DNA of 64,000 nucleotides from Streptococcus oralis ATCC 35037 (GCF_900637025.1 NZ_LR134336.1:1442001-1506000); one strand, 5' to 3'. Positions 17,510 through 26,133 are shown, counted from the stretch's first letter. The notes: generated by a model not told the origin, from the letters alone. A program made the numbers and translations.

Positions 17510-18253
17510 TTATTTTTCTAATTCTACTAAAACACTAAGGGCTGATAAGGCATAAAGCGGGGCTGTTTCCGCTCGAAGAATCCTTGGACCAAGTCCTGCA
17601 AGAACAGCTCCTTTGGCTTCAAAACTTTCAATTTCTGCAGGTGAAAGACCGCCTTCTGGGCCAAAGATAAAGAGCAATTTGGCTCCTTTTTCAAGACCAG
17701 TGACTGTTTGTAAGAGCGCAGCAGCTTCTCCCTCTTTTGCTGATTCTTCATAAGCCACCACAATTGAGTCAAACTGGTCAAACTGAGCTAGAAAATCTGC
17801 TTTTTTCTCAAAAAGCTGAATACTTGGGACAATATTACGCTTGCTTTGCTCTGCTGCTCCAAGGGCAATTTTTTCCAGTTTTTCAACCTTTTTACCCAAT
17901 TTCTTGCCGTCCCACTTGGCGACTGACCAATCGGCAGGAAAGGCCCAGATTTGACTAGCTCCTAGTTCTGTTACTTTCTGAGTAATAAACTCCAGCTTGT
18001 CTCCCTTGGGAAAACCAGATGCGATGGTTACTTGAACGGGCAGTTCCACATTGTCAGCTAATTCTTCAACCAATTCAAACTGACGATTTTCCACATCCAA
18101 CACGCGCGCCAAACGCTTGATACCATCCTCAAAGACCAAGGTCACCTCATCATCTTCTTTCAAGCGCATGACCTGAAACATATGCTTGCTGGTTTCCTTG
18201 TCCTCAATGGTGACAGGAGAGATAGGACTGCCTTTGATAAAATACTGCTGCAT
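17510..18253 (-). CDS. rsmE: 16S rRNA m3U1498 methyltransferase RsmE
   Basis: A 247-residue SPOUT methyltransferase with an N-terminal PUA-like domain (QQYFIKGSPI..., HMFQVMRLKEDDEV) and the C-terminal trefoil knot (FIFGPEGGLSPAEIE, GLGPRILRAETAPLYALSAL). It methylates U1498 in the decoding region. The ATG at 18251-18253 is five bases after GGAGG; that site overlaps the last codons of prmA, whose stop lies at 18255-18257. A four-codon longer start exists but lacks this spacing. Confidence 0.96.
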   Translation of the reverse strand: MQQYFIKGSPISPVTIEDKETSKHMFQVMRLKEDDEVTLVFEDGIKRLARVLDVENRQFELVEELADNVELPVQVTIASGFPKGDKLEFITQKVTELGASQIWAFPADWSVAKWDGKKLGKKVEKLEKIALGAAEQSKRNIVPSIQLFEKKADFLAQFDQFDSIVVAYEESAKEGEAAALLQTVTGLEKGAKLLFIFGPEGGLSPAEIESFEAKGAVLAGLGPRILRAETAPLYALSALSVLVELEK

Positions 18254-18254
18254 G

Positions 18255-19205
18255 CTAGCCTCCAATCACACCAGAAATATCCTTGGTCTTCTTAAAGACA
18301 CAGGCATTCCATTCCCCTTGAATCATGTGGGTTTCAAGGAAAAATCCAGCTGACTCAGCTGACTCGCGCACCATGTCCCACTTGTCCTTGATAATGCCAC
18401 TCATGATCAGGTAGCCTTCGTCCTTGACCAAACGATAAGCATCGTCTGTCAGATGAATGAGAATATCCGCCAAGATATTGGCCACAATGACATCTGCTTC
18501 AATCTCCACACCCTTGAGCAAATCTCCAGCAGCAACATGGATGTTTTCCATGCCAGGGTTGAGCTCGATATTTTCTTGAGCCACCCGAACCGCCACATCA
18601 TCCAGGTCATAGGCGAAAATTTTCTTAGCACCAAGCAGCGAGCTTGCAATGGAGAGAACCCCTGAACCAGTTCCTACATCAAGCACCGTTTCGCCACCAC
18701 GAAGAACCTGCTCCAAGGCAAAGAGACTCATCTTGGTCGTCGGGTGGGTTCCTGTCCCGAAGGCCATACCAGGATCTAGCTTGATAATCTTTTCTCCTGC
18801 AGTCGCCTTATAGTCCGTCCAGGACGGCACAATGGTCAAGTCATGAGTGATGCGAGCTGGTTCATAGTATTTCTTCCAGTTGTCGGCCCAGTCTTCCTCA
18901 GCCAAGGCAGTCGTCCCCATCTTGACCTCTCCCAAATCCATAAAATCTGTCAATTCTGCTAAGCGAGACTGTAAGTCTGCCTCAACCACTGCCACATCAA
19001 CCGTATCAGGATAGTAGGCTGTCACCACGATTTCTTCTTGCTGCTCGACCTCTGGGAAAATCTCACCGAAGCGATCCACATTTCCCACATAGTCCATACT
19101 GTCCTCGATCGCAACACCTTGCGCTCCCAGCTCAATCAGAAGGTTAGAGACCAGCTCCTCTCCCTCACGCTTAACTGTAACTTTTAACTCTTGCCATGTT
19201 TCCAT
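18255..19205 (-). CDS. prmA: Ribosomal protein L11 methyltransferase PrmA
   Basis: A 316-residue SAM-dependent methyltransferase that modifies ribosomal protein L11. An N-terminal L11-recognition domain is followed by the catalytic domain with motif [19 protein letters not shown], the preceding [14 protein letters not shown] segment and the post-I motif [10 protein letters not shown]. It is coupled to rsmE. Its start marks the left edge of the AT-rich insertion at 19.2-22.6 kb. Confidence 0.96.
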   Translation of the reverse strand: METWQELKVTVKREGEELVSNLLIELGAQGVAIEDSMDYVGNVDRFGEIFPEVEQQEEIVVTAYYPDTVDVAVVEADLQSRLAELTDFMDLGEVKMGTTALAEEDWADNWKKYYEPARITHDLTIVPSWTDYKATAGEKIIKLDPGMAFGTGTHPTTKMSLFALEQVLRGGETVLDVGTGSGVLSIASSLLGAKKIFAYDLDDVAVRVAQENIELNPGMENIHVAAGDLLKGVEIEADVIVANILADILIHLTDDAYRLVKDEGYLIMSGIIKDKWDMVRESAESAGFFLETHMIQGEWNACVFKKTKDISGVIGG

Positions 19206-19235
19206 ATTTATTTACTTTCTATAATTCTAGTTTAC

Positions 19236-19991
19236 TTATAAATGATGTCCAATCTTACCCAAAACAATCTTTTTTTCTGTTTCATCAAAGTTAAAATATA
19301 TGCGAGCGCTACTGTCAGGTCGAAACAATTTAAAATGCATAATATAATAATGTTTTCCAATTTTATATTTTCTTTTTGTTTCTCCACTTCCCATACTTGA
19401 ACAATTTCCTACAGATGAATTTAAATTATCAATTAATCCTTTTCTATTTCCAATAAATGAATCTAATTTATTACCATAACAAAAATCATTCAAATCATCT
19501 AAAACTCGTAAGATTTCTTCTTTATAATCCTTTGGTAAATAATCTTTAACAAATTCAAATACAAAATCTTCTTCTGCTAATATAAAATTATCAAAATAAG
19601 GTATTTTTAGAGTTGATTCAAATTCACTCATCGGCATCGATAATATGAACTCTTTTTCTAGTTTCATTGCTTCCGCATCATTAATGACTGAATTTTTTAT
19701 CTCTCTATCTGTTAAATATTTATAGTAGGGTTCACTTTCAATATCCTGATAAGTATTTTTGGAGGATATGTTAAACTTAGAAAAATCTGGAAGATAATAT
19801 GTTATTAATTCATTGGATATATTCTCAAAACTATTACCCATATCATCTTTCATAAAAAAATATTCCTCAGGTATTTTACAAGAATCATTTTTCAAATTTT
19901 GTAATGTATATTTTGTATAGTCACTATTCATTGTGAGATTTTGAAAATCACAAGGAGTATGTAAATACAATTCACCAATCTTATGTTTCAT
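19236..19991 (-). CDS. Unknown protein, third gene of the DUF262/DUF3696 cassette
   Basis: A 251-residue protein with no domain I recognise. It has no signal peptide or membrane helix, is rich in Asn, Asp, Lys and Phe, and ends with a segment that reads like beta strands (YKIGKHYYIMHFKLF, SSARIYFNFDETEKKIVLGKIGHH). The ATG begins one base past the ATPase stop, with AGGA just upstream, so it is translationally linked to that gene. Base composition is clearly AT-richer than prmA and DUF3013 on either side. It could be an effector, an inhibitor or an accessory subunit; the sequence does not decide. Confidence 0.75.
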   Translation of the reverse strand: MKHKIGELYLHTPCDFQNLTMNSDYTKYTLQNLKNDSCKIPEEYFFMKDDMGNSFENISNELITYYLPDFSKFNISSKNTYQDIESEPYYKYLTDREIKNSVINDAEAMKLEKEFILSMPMSEFESTLKIPYFDNFILAEEDFVFEFVKDYLPKDYKEEILRVLDDLNDFCYGNKLDSFIGNRKGLIDNLNSSVGNCSSMGSGETKRKYKIGKHYYIMHFKLFRPDSSARIYFNFDETEKKIVLGKIGHHL

Positions 19992-19992
19992 G

Positions 19993-21084
19993 CTATTTTC
20001 CTAATCTATGCTTCATCATTTCAAATAAATCAATCTTAGCTTGATCAAAGAAACCTTTTGGCCAATCAATAATTTCTCCTGATTCATTAATTCTAATAGA
20101 AATTATTTCATGTCTTCCATCTTGTTTATTAAAATAATATAATCTAAAATCTGATTCAACACACTTTTGTCTTAAACTATATAATCTCATACCATTAATT
20201 ACATGGTCACTATGTGTTTCAACGATTACCTGAACTCCCCCTTTATGACTTAATTCAGCTAAAAATTGTCCAATTTGAGACTGTCCATACGGATGCAAGT
20301 GTGCCTCTGGATTCTCAACAATGAGTACCCTCTCTTTCTTGTCTTTATTATTTAAGACTGATAGATAAAGTCCTTGAACTATGATCGGTAGAATATATGA
20401 TATCCCAAAACCAACATTAGTTGGTAACACATCTATTCCATTTTCTTTAAACCTCAACGAAGACACTCCTAAGTCATCATTGACAGAAACTTCGAATTGA
20501 ACGTCATCAATAATTTTATTTACCCAATACTCACACTCATTTTTAAATCCACCATTACTCTTCTTTATTGCTGTAGGAAATTTCTGGACTCTATACTTAA
20601 TATTAACTCTATATAAAACAAACAGTGTATTCTGCCCAGAACTCCCTACATCTTCGACATCTGTCTCTTCAATCATTTGCGAAACTCTCGGACCGAATCT
20701 TTCAGCATTGATATAATAAAATGTTTTCTCATTTCTTTCATCTGCTACTGTTGATAAGTAATTTTCAGAAAAACGTTCCTCTTCAATAGAGAATTTAGAA
20801 ATTTTATCATCAATACCAATTTGAAATTCCTGTCCACTACTATCTGTATCTATGCTACTATCGGTAAAATTAATTAACTTTGACGGTAAACCTAAATTTA
20901 ACCCAAATATATCATTCGTGTAGATTCGCTTATTTTTTCCAGACAATTCATATAATAAAAGAGATTGAATAAAAGATGATTTTCCTGCTGAGTTTCTACC
21001 AGTTAATACTGTCAACTTTGATAACTCTATACTTTCATCTTGAAAACACTTATAATTTTTTATCCTTACATTTCTAATAGGCAT
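19993..21084 (-). CDS. AAA/ABC-type ATPase with DUF3696 C-terminus
   Basis: A 363-residue OLD/SMC-like ATPase. Walker A GRNSAGKSS is at 29-37; PTNVGFGISYILPII gives the signature region; Walker B is LIVENPEAHLHPYGQSQIG; the H-loop lies in VIVETHSDHVINGMRL. The end (DFRLYYFNKQDG..., ESGEIIDWPKGFFDQ) is the DUF3696 tail. Such ATPases occur in anti-phage systems paired with a nuclease. Here the gene overlaps the upstream DUF262/nuclease-like gene by 19 bases and abuts the downstream unknown gene, forming a tight three-gene unit. No TOPRIM nuclease domain is seen in this protein. Confidence 0.88.
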   Translation of the reverse strand: MPIRNVRIKNYKCFQDESIELSKLTVLTGRNSAGKSSFIQSLLLYELSGKNKRIYTNDIFGLNLGLPSKLINFTDSSIDTDSSGQEFQIGIDDKISKFSIEEERFSENYLSTVADERNEKTFYYINAERFGPRVSQMIEETDVEDVGSSGQNTLFVLYRVNIKYRVQKFPTAIKKSNGGFKNECEYWVNKIIDDVQFEVSVNDDLGVSSLRFKENGIDVLPTNVGFGISYILPIIVQGLYLSVLNNKDKKERVLIVENPEAHLHPYGQSQIGQFLAELSHKGGVQVIVETHSDHVINGMRLYSLRQKCVESDFRLYYFNKQDGRHEIISIRINESGEIIDWPKGFFDQAKIDLFEMMKHRLGK

Positions 21085-22550
21085 TCGTCAATTACCTCCT
21101 GACACATTTTAAAATAATTTTCTACCTTACTCTTACTATTCGTTGAAGTTGATATAGACATAAAATTAGTAGGATCTTCTAACTTTTGAGAGAGTTTATC
21201 TAGAGCTATTTGACTATAATTTCCAAAATTAATATTTTCATATTCTCTATTGGCTAAAATAACACTAAACGCACTAAACAGTGGTTTGTTTATTAACATA
21301 GAATATTCGTACTCTTCTTTCTCTTTATTATAGATAACCTTCACAAACGCTTTATCCCCGAATAACTTAAAACATCTACTCATTGAAGTTTTAAAAATTT
21401 CTAAATATTGGCTAAGGCTTTCTTGAGAAATTATCTTATTCAACTTTTCGTTTTCATCATTTAATAAATCAACAATATTAGAACTCTGATAATTTACTTT
21501 TTTTGCTTCAAAATCATAGATTCTATGAAAGGCAAAAAATCGCAATACTAATTCATGATGATCTAATCTCAATGTTTTAACACGCCTGTTAGTCGCAGAT
21601 AGAAACTCTTCAGATTCTGTGCATAAGTTTAATAATTTTCTAGTATAATTTGTACTTACGGCATTTCTCATTTCCTGGTTATTAAGAGCTTTCCCTCCAG
21701 TGTTAATTCGTTTAAAAATATCATAAATGATTCTGTGTGGAGAATCGTAACTAAGTATATTCAAAGATAACTGTGTTCTGTTTATTCTACTTTTTATTTT
21801 TGGAGGGAGCTCCGAAAATCTACTTCCATTGTAGGAATCACCCAGATACTCTAATGACGACAACCGAAACTTATCATTTAAAAAATCAAAAATTGTTGTC
21901 AAACGTTGCTGACCATCTATAACCGAGAACTCATAATCATCATTACTATCTGCGCCCGTTTCATACAAGTAAAATGCTGGTATTGGTATACTTAACATCA
22001 ATGATTCAATTAAGTGAGATTTTCTCTTGTTTTCTTTCCAAACATAACCACGTTGGAAATCTGGACTTAAGTTAATTGCATCTTCTGTATGAAGTTCATG
22101 CAAATATTTAACTGAAAGCAACTGTTGTTGAATGTTGATATCTTCTGGATTAAATGGACTACTAATATCCTCTGTAATCTCTTGCTCTGTATTTTCAACT
22201 CCTAAAAAATTATTTTCCGTTTTTTCAATAGTCAGTTCTTGAAGTAACTCCTGGAACTCAATAAAATTCAATGCCTCCTCATTAAGAGACCTATAAAAGA
22301 ACAACTCCCCTTCTTCAATTACCACAACGAACGCTGGAACTTGAGAATACGATTCGATACGCTCTAGTATATCATTATATTTTTTATACTTTTCTTTATA
22401 TTCCAATATTACAAATGGCTTCTCGGAATGGAAAATAGCAAAATCTACAAATAAATGATTATGGTTATCTTTACTAATTTCATGATTTTTCCGAATGTCA
22501 TAGCCTACAAATTTTTCCTTTAATTTATCAAAAATCTGTTGTTCTTTCAT
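21066..22550 (-). CDS. DUF262 protein with N-terminal PD-(D/E)xK-like nuclease domain
   Basis: A 494-residue protein. Residues 1-115 read like a restriction-type PD-(D/E)xK domain: VDFAIF (Asp36) and VILEYKEK (Glu50-x-Lys52). Residues about 150-330 are DUF262: LSPDFQRGYVWKENKRKSHL (161-180), the DGQQR motif at 212-216 followed by LTTI, and RINTGGKALNNQEMRNAV (281-298). DUF262 with its DGQQR motif is the nucleotide-hydrolysing half of GmrSD-type type IV restriction enzymes. Here the usual DUF1524 HNH half is absent and the PD-(D/E)xK part may replace it. It is the first gene of an AT-rich cassette between prmA and DUF3013; the ribosome site AAAAGGAG precedes the ATG. Confidence 0.85.
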   Translation of the reverse strand: MKEQQIFDKLKEKFVGYDIRKNHEISKDNHNHLFVDFAIFHSEKPFVILEYKEKYKKYNDILERIESYSQVPAFVVVIEEGELFFYRSLNEEALNFIEFQELLQELTIEKTENNFLGVENTEQEITEDISSPFNPEDINIQQQLLSVKYLHELHTEDAINLSPDFQRGYVWKENKRKSHLIESLMLSIPIPAFYLYETGADSNDDYEFSVIDGQQRLTTIFDFLNDKFRLSSLEYLGDSYNGSRFSELPPKIKSRINRTQLSLNILSYDSPHRIIYDIFKRINTGGKALNNQEMRNAVSTNYTRKLLNLCTESEEFLSATNRRVKTLRLDHHELVLRFFAFHRIYDFEAKKVNYQSSNIVDLLNDENEKLNKIISQESLSQYLEIFKTSMSRCFKLFGDKAFVKVIYNKEKEEYEYSMLINKPLFSAFSVILANREYENINFGNYSQIALDKLSQKLEDPTNFMSISTSTNSKSKVENYFKMCQEVIDECLLEM

Positions 22551-22584
22551 AATATATTCTCCTTTTTGGTTTTATTTTTATTAT

Positions 22585-23055
22585 CTAGTATCTCGGATAA
22601 GGATAAAATTCTCCCTCTTCCAAGCCAACTTTTCCTTCTTCAAAGACTTCTTGGTTCCATTCCATGACAAACTCCTCTGCTTCTGGGTCTTCCAAAAAGT
22701 CCATGAGCGCATCCAGCCCAACCTCTGCAGTGTCTTTGAGGAATAGCGCAAAATAAGCTAGAAACTCACGAGAAAAACCTTTTTTAGGTAGGTAAGGGAT
22801 AACTGTCAAATAGTCTTCCTCATTGACTGTTGACTTGGCAGGATTGTAGAAAAGGACTGCTTCTTCAAAGAGGATATCGTCTGATGATACCTCTCCGTCC
22901 TCGTCCACCATCTCCACACCTGCAGCGTTTTGTGCTTCCAAAAGAAAACTCACTTCTACCGCATGGTTGCGCTTGTCCCAACTAATCTCAAAGTCAAAGG
23001 GAAAGTTCTTCTCCAATTCTTCCTCTAAAACATCTAAAAATCCGTATGTTGCCAT
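22585..23055 (-). CDS. DUF3013 family protein
   Basis: A 156-residue, strongly acidic soluble protein beginning MATYGFLDVLEEELEKNFPF, with FEISWDKRNHAVEVSF next; this is the streptococcal DUF3013 family. Function unknown. It marks the right edge of the AT-rich cassette, and its codon use resembles the housekeeping genes. It is divergent from rarA. Confidence 0.88.
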   Translation of the reverse strand: MATYGFLDVLEEELEKNFPFDFEISWDKRNHAVEVSFLLEAQNAAGVEMVDEDGEVSSDDILFEEAVLFYNPAKSTVNEEDYLTVIPYLPKKGFSREFLAYFALFLKDTAEVGLDALMDFLEDPEAEEFVMEWNQEVFEEGKVGLEEGEFYPYPRY

Positions 23056-23170
23056 TTTGTCCTCTTTCTATGCGACTCTTAAATCGCCCCGATTACTCGG
23101 AAATATGCTAAAATAGATACTACCATCTTACCACATATACATCAGAAAATCCATGTTAGAAAGGACTGCT

Positions 23171-24442
23171 ATGCCAGACAATCTCGCGCTTCGCATGCGC
23201 CCAAAAACTATCGACCAGGTCATCGGTCAGGAGCATCTGGTCGGACCAGGAAAAATTATCCGTCGCATGGTGGAAGCCAATCGTCTGTCCTCCATGATTC
23301 TCTACGGACCTCCAGGTATTGGTAAGACCAGTATTGCCTCAGCCATCGCTGGAACCACCAAGTATGCCTTTCGGACCTTCAATGCCACTGTTGATAGTAA
23401 AAAACGTCTCCAAGAAATCGCTGAAGAAGCTAAATTCTCAGGAGGATTAGTCCTATTACTGGACGAGATTCATCGTCTCGATAAGACCAAGCAAGACTTT
23501 CTTCTGCCACTCTTGGAAAGTGGTCTGGTTATCATGATTGGGGCCACAACTGAAAATCCCTTCTTTTCTGTCACTCCAGCCATTCGTAGCCGTGTTCAGA
23601 TTTTTGAGTTAGAACCCTTGGCCAATCAAGATGTTAAAGAAGCGATTCAGATCGCTCTCACTAATCCTGAGCGTGGTTTTGACTTCCCAGTTGAGCTAGA
23701 TGGGGATGCGCTGGATTTTATCGCAACCTCTACCAATGGAGACCTCCGTTCTGCCTTTAATTCACTAGATTTGGCTGTTCTCTCTACCCCTGAGAATGAC
23801 AATGGTATCCGCCATATCACGCTTGATATTATGGAAAATAGCCTCCAGCGAAGCTATATTACTATGGACAAGGATGGGGACGGTCACTATGATGTCCTTT
23901 CAGCCCTGCAAAAATCCATTCGCGGCTCGGATGTGGATGCCAGTCTTCACTATGCTGCCCGCTTGATTGAGGCTGGTGATTTGCCTAGTCTCGCTCGTCG
24001 CTTGACCGTTATCGCCTATGAAGATATCGGTTTGGCCAACCCTGAAGCTCAGATTCACACCGTGACTGCTCTGGATGCTGCCCAAAAGATTGGGTTCCCA
24101 GAAGCCCGCATTCTCATTGCCAATGTCGTGATTGATTTGGCCCTTTCTCCAAAATCCAACTCAGCCTATGTAGCTATGAATAAGGCTCTTGCCGACCTCA
24201 AAACATCAGGGCACTTGCCTATTCCGCGACACCTGCGTGATGGGCACTACAGTGGAAGCAAGGAACTGGGGAATGCCCAAGACTATCTCTATCCACACAA
24301 CTATCCTGGAAATTGGGTCAAGCAAGACTATCTACCAGAAAAAATTCGTAATCATCACTATTTCCAAGCAGAAGATACTGGTAAATATGAACGGGCTTTG
24401 GCTCAAAGAAAGGAAGCTATCGACCGTTTGCGAAAAATCTGA
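23171..24442 (+). CDS. rarA: Replication-associated recombination ATPase RarA (MgsA)
   Basis: A 423-residue AAA+ protein acting at stalled replication forks. It opens MPDNLALRMRPKTIDQVIGQ, with Walker A YGPPGIGKTS near 46-55 and Walker B LLLDEIHR near 95-102. A C-terminal tetramerisation part (LPIPRHLRDGHYSGSKELG) follows. The ATG at 23171 is chosen over 23153 because AAAGGA lies five bases upstream and RarA proteins begin there. The 6S RNA gene follows immediately. Confidence 0.95.
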   Translation: MPDNLALRMRPKTIDQVIGQEHLVGPGKIIRRMVEANRLSSMILYGPPGIGKTSIASAIAGTTKYAFRTFNATVDSKKRLQEIAEEAKFSGGLVLLLDEIHRLDKTKQDFLLPLLESGLVIMIGATTENPFFSVTPAIRSRVQIFELEPLANQDVKEAIQIALTNPERGFDFPVELDGDALDFIATSTNGDLRSAFNSLDLAVLSTPENDNGIRHITLDIMENSLQRSYITMDKDGDGHYDVLSALQKSIRGSDVDASLHYAARLIEAGDLPSLARRLTVIAYEDIGLANPEAQIHTVTALDAAQKIGFPEARILIANVVIDLALSPKSNSAYVAMNKALADLKTSGHLPIPRHLRDGHYSGSKELGNAQDYLYPHNYPGNWVKQDYLPEKIRNHHYFQAEDTGKYERALAQRKEAIDRLRKI

Positions 24443-24505
24443 AATCCTTTTCAAAAAATTGCACTTTCCTCTTGATTTTTTTTGAAAAAGTGGTATTATA
24501 TAAAC

Positions 24506-24700
24506 ATAGAAACGCTGTGGTGTACGACTTCACACTTAAGTGTTGACCGACTATTTTTTGTATTATTAGGGAAACAAAAGTCTTCTAACAGCATGTAGGC
24601 CGTCTCACACGGAAACAGCTTCAGTTAGAGCGAGTTGCCCACCTGCTTAATTGCGCGGGTTCAATACAAACCGTGAAGTTTCGGCACCAATACAGCTTTT
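24506..24700 (+). ncRNA. ssrS: 6S RNA (probable)
   Basis: A non-coding stretch of about 195 bases between rarA and tRNA-Lys. A promoter-like TATTAT/TATATAA precedes it at 24494-24502. The ends pair: CTGT/GGTG at 24515-24522 with CACC and ACAG at 24686-24695, then a T-run at 24697-24702. This gives the long interrupted rod expected of 6S RNA, which binds RNA polymerase. Location next to rarA is a known Firmicutes context for 6S. No tmRNA, RNase P or SRP landmarks are present. The call is by structure and position, not by alignment. Confidence 0.72.
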
Positions 24701-24706
24701 TTCTTT

Positions 24707-24779
24707 GCCTCCTTAGCTCAGCTGGCAGAGCAGCGGACTCTTAATCCGTGGGTCACAGGTTCGATCCCTGTAGGGGGCA
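24707..24779 (+). tRNA. tRNA-Lys (anticodon CUU)
   Basis: A full cloverleaf of 73 bases. Acceptor GCCTCCT pairs with AGGGGGC (24772-24778), then discriminator A; D arm GCTC/GAGC; anticodon stem GCGGA/TCCGT with loop CTCTTAA (anticodon CTT); T arm ACAGG-TTCGATC-CCTGT. CCA is not encoded. A terminator follows, and two more copies of the 3' end plus terminator lie downstream at 25729 and 27806. Confidence 0.96.
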
Positions 24780-24794
24780 TCTAAATACAACAGG

Positions 24795-24824
24795 AAAAAG
24801 CCTTGTAAATCAAGGCTTTTTTTG
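24795..24824 (+). terminator. Terminator after tRNA-Lys
   Basis: AAAAAGCCTTG (24795-24805) pairs with CAAGGCTTTTT (24811-24821) and is followed by more T. Near-copies occur at 25747-25776 and 27824-27852. Confidence 0.9.
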
Positions 24825-25060
24825 CTTGTCTATAACTGATTTACCCCATCATTTGTCCCACATTTTAAATCTATCTTTTCTTTTTGAATCAAATTACATC
24901 TTTACAAATAGTGTAAAGCCAGTTACTTTTGCTTTGATTCCATACAATATTTTCATGTAGAGAAGACAAATTTTATCTTCTCTTTTTATTTTCAAAATAA
25001 TAAAAACTGATTTTCTTTTCATAAATCAGACTGAAACTTCCAAATTTTCCATTTTGTTTA
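24825..25060. other. Intergenic stretch without a gene
   Basis: AT-rich, no convincing ORF. It holds TTTACCCCATCATTTGTCCC at 24840-24859, similar to TTTGCCCCACTTTTGCCCC at 27688-27706. A hairpin GAGAAGA / TCTTCTC followed by T5 at about 24960-24987 looks like an orphan terminator. These look like scars of earlier insertions at the tRNA. Confidence 0.5.
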
Positions 25061-25089
25061 TTGACATTTCCTCTAAAAAGGTGTATAAT
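25061..25089 (+). promoter_or_regulatory. Promoter of the DUF308 gene
   Basis: TTGACA at 25061-25066, a 17-base spacer, TATAAT at 25084-25089; consensus-grade, followed by a short repeat ACTATACTATACTATA in the leader. Confidence 0.85.
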
Positions 25090-25133
25090 ATTTTTATTAT
25101 CAAACTATACTATACTATATAGGGGGTATTGAA

Positions 25134-25649
25134 ATGAAATTTTCTAATCGTTTACTGCTATTCCTTGCAGGAGTTGTTTTTGTCCTTTTAGGACTTTTCC
25201 TATTTACAAACCCAGTAGCTAATCTTGTTGCTTACAGCTGGTGGATTGCATTTGGTTTACTGGTTTCTTCTATAGCAGCTATTTTAGGCTATTTCTCTGT
25301 ACCAAAAGAGCTTCGCTCACCAGCTCATCTTTTCCAAGGGATTGTTAATCTTCTCTTAGCTCTTTACCTCGTTGCCTATGGCTTTGTGACGCTGCCAGTT
25401 GTCATTCCAACTATTTTAGGAATTTGGTTAATTGTAGAAGCCATTATAGCTTTCTTTAAAGGCAATCGTCTGGGATTGATTTTCCCTATTATTGGCAACC
25501 ATATCATGTGGATAGCGTTGCTTGCATTTTTACTAGGTCTAGTGATTTTGTTCAATCCAGTAGCTACAAGTGTCTTTGTCGTTTATGTCGTTGCCTTTGC
25601 ATTTTTAATTGTTGGTTTCACCTATATCCTTGATGCCTTTCGTAAATAA
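25134..25649 (+). CDS. DUF308 (HdeD-like) membrane protein
   Basis: A 171-residue protein of six hydrophobic segments arranged as repeated pairs (LLLFLAGVVFVLLGLFLFTNP early, LLAFLLGLVILFNPVATSVF late), the DUF308/HdeD pattern. HdeD-type proteins are linked to acid resistance in enterobacteria; the role in streptococci is unknown. It has a strong promoter of its own. It lies between the intact tRNA-Lys and a truncated copy of that tRNA's ends, so it may have arrived with an insertion. Confidence 0.85.
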   Translation: MKFSNRLLLFLAGVVFVLLGLFLFTNPVANLVAYSWWIAFGLLVSSIAAILGYFSVPKELRSPAHLFQGIVNLLLALYLVAYGFVTLPVVIPTILGIWLIVEAIIAFFKGNRLGLIFPIIGNHIMWIALLAFLLGLVILFNPVATSVFVVYVVAFAFLIVGFTYILDAFRK

Positions 25650-25711
25650 TCTAGCTGCCATTTTGGGCATATTAAAATAGCTGGGAAGTTACATTCTCAG
25701 CTTTTTCTGTT

Positions 25712-25776
25712 GCCTCCTTAGCTCAGTTGGGGCATCTAAATCAACAGGAAAAAGCCTTGATAACCAAGGCTTTTTT
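25712..25776 (+). pseudogene. Truncated tRNA-Lys copy with terminator
   Basis: GCCTCCTTAGCTCAGTTGG (first 19 bases of the tRNA, one change) is joined directly to GGGCATCTAAAT, the tRNA 3' end and flank. The terminator AAAAAGCCTTG / CCAAGGCTTTTTT follows. About 50 internal tRNA bases are missing, so it cannot be functional. It is a direct repeat of 24707-24824. Confidence 0.85.
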
Positions 25777-25800
25777 GTAGTCTTAGCACTCACTCTTTAT

Positions 25801-25972
25801 TGGAGGCTGGGACAAAAGTCCTAGCCTCTCAATTGTCTTTGGATTATCGAACAAGACGCAGTGGTTGAGTGGGCTCTACTACGCTGATTTCATCAGCTTT
25901 TAAAGCCCTACTCAACTGTGCGGAGGTGGGACGACGAAATCGAATTCTAACGAATTACCGGTTTCTGTCCCA
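25801..25972. repeat. Dispersed intergenic repeat with long inverted repeats
   Basis: It starts with a strong hairpin GAGGCT-g-GGAC / GTCC-t-AGCCTC (25803-25828). A larger inverted repeat follows, TTGAGTGGGCT against AGCCCTACTCAA. It ends near GAATTACCGGTTTCTGTCCC, which mirrors the GGGACAAAAGTCC start. It has the look of a small non-coding mobile repeat of mitis-group streptococci; I do not recall an established name for it. Confidence 0.6.
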
Positions 25973-26045
25973 CTCTCTATCCATGAGGCTGAACTCTATA
26001 TTCTGAAACGGTTTGGCCGGTCCACTTTTTAAAGAACACTTCATA

Positions 26046-26128
26046 CCCAATATGAACCTGGTTTTATTGAAGCAAGAGATAAATCTCCACTAGAGCTCTT
26101 AATTGAAAATAAGGAGCTATTAGATTAA
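26046..26128 (+). pseudogene. 3' fragment of an unknown gene
   Basis: A short frame ending at a TAA reads GFIEARDKSPLELLIENKEL then LD and stop, coding-like and followed by a perfect terminator palindrome. It is closed upstream by a stop, so it looks like the tail of a deleted gene. The parent gene is not identified. Confidence 0.4.
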
Positions 26129-26133
26129 ATAAA

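Noticed and set aside
21066..22550. Standard GmrSD type IV restriction enzyme
   Set aside because: The DUF1524 HNH half (H-x-x-P...) is not visible after DUF262; the N-terminal part looks like a PD-(D/E)xK fold instead.
24506..24700. tmRNA, RNase P RNA or SRP RNA
   Set aside because: None of their landmark sequences or a tRNA-like end is seen; the paired ends and rarA neighbourhood fit 6S RNA better.
25712..25740. A second tRNA-Lys gene
   Set aside because: Only the first 19 bases and the 3' end are present; anticodon and T arms are missing.
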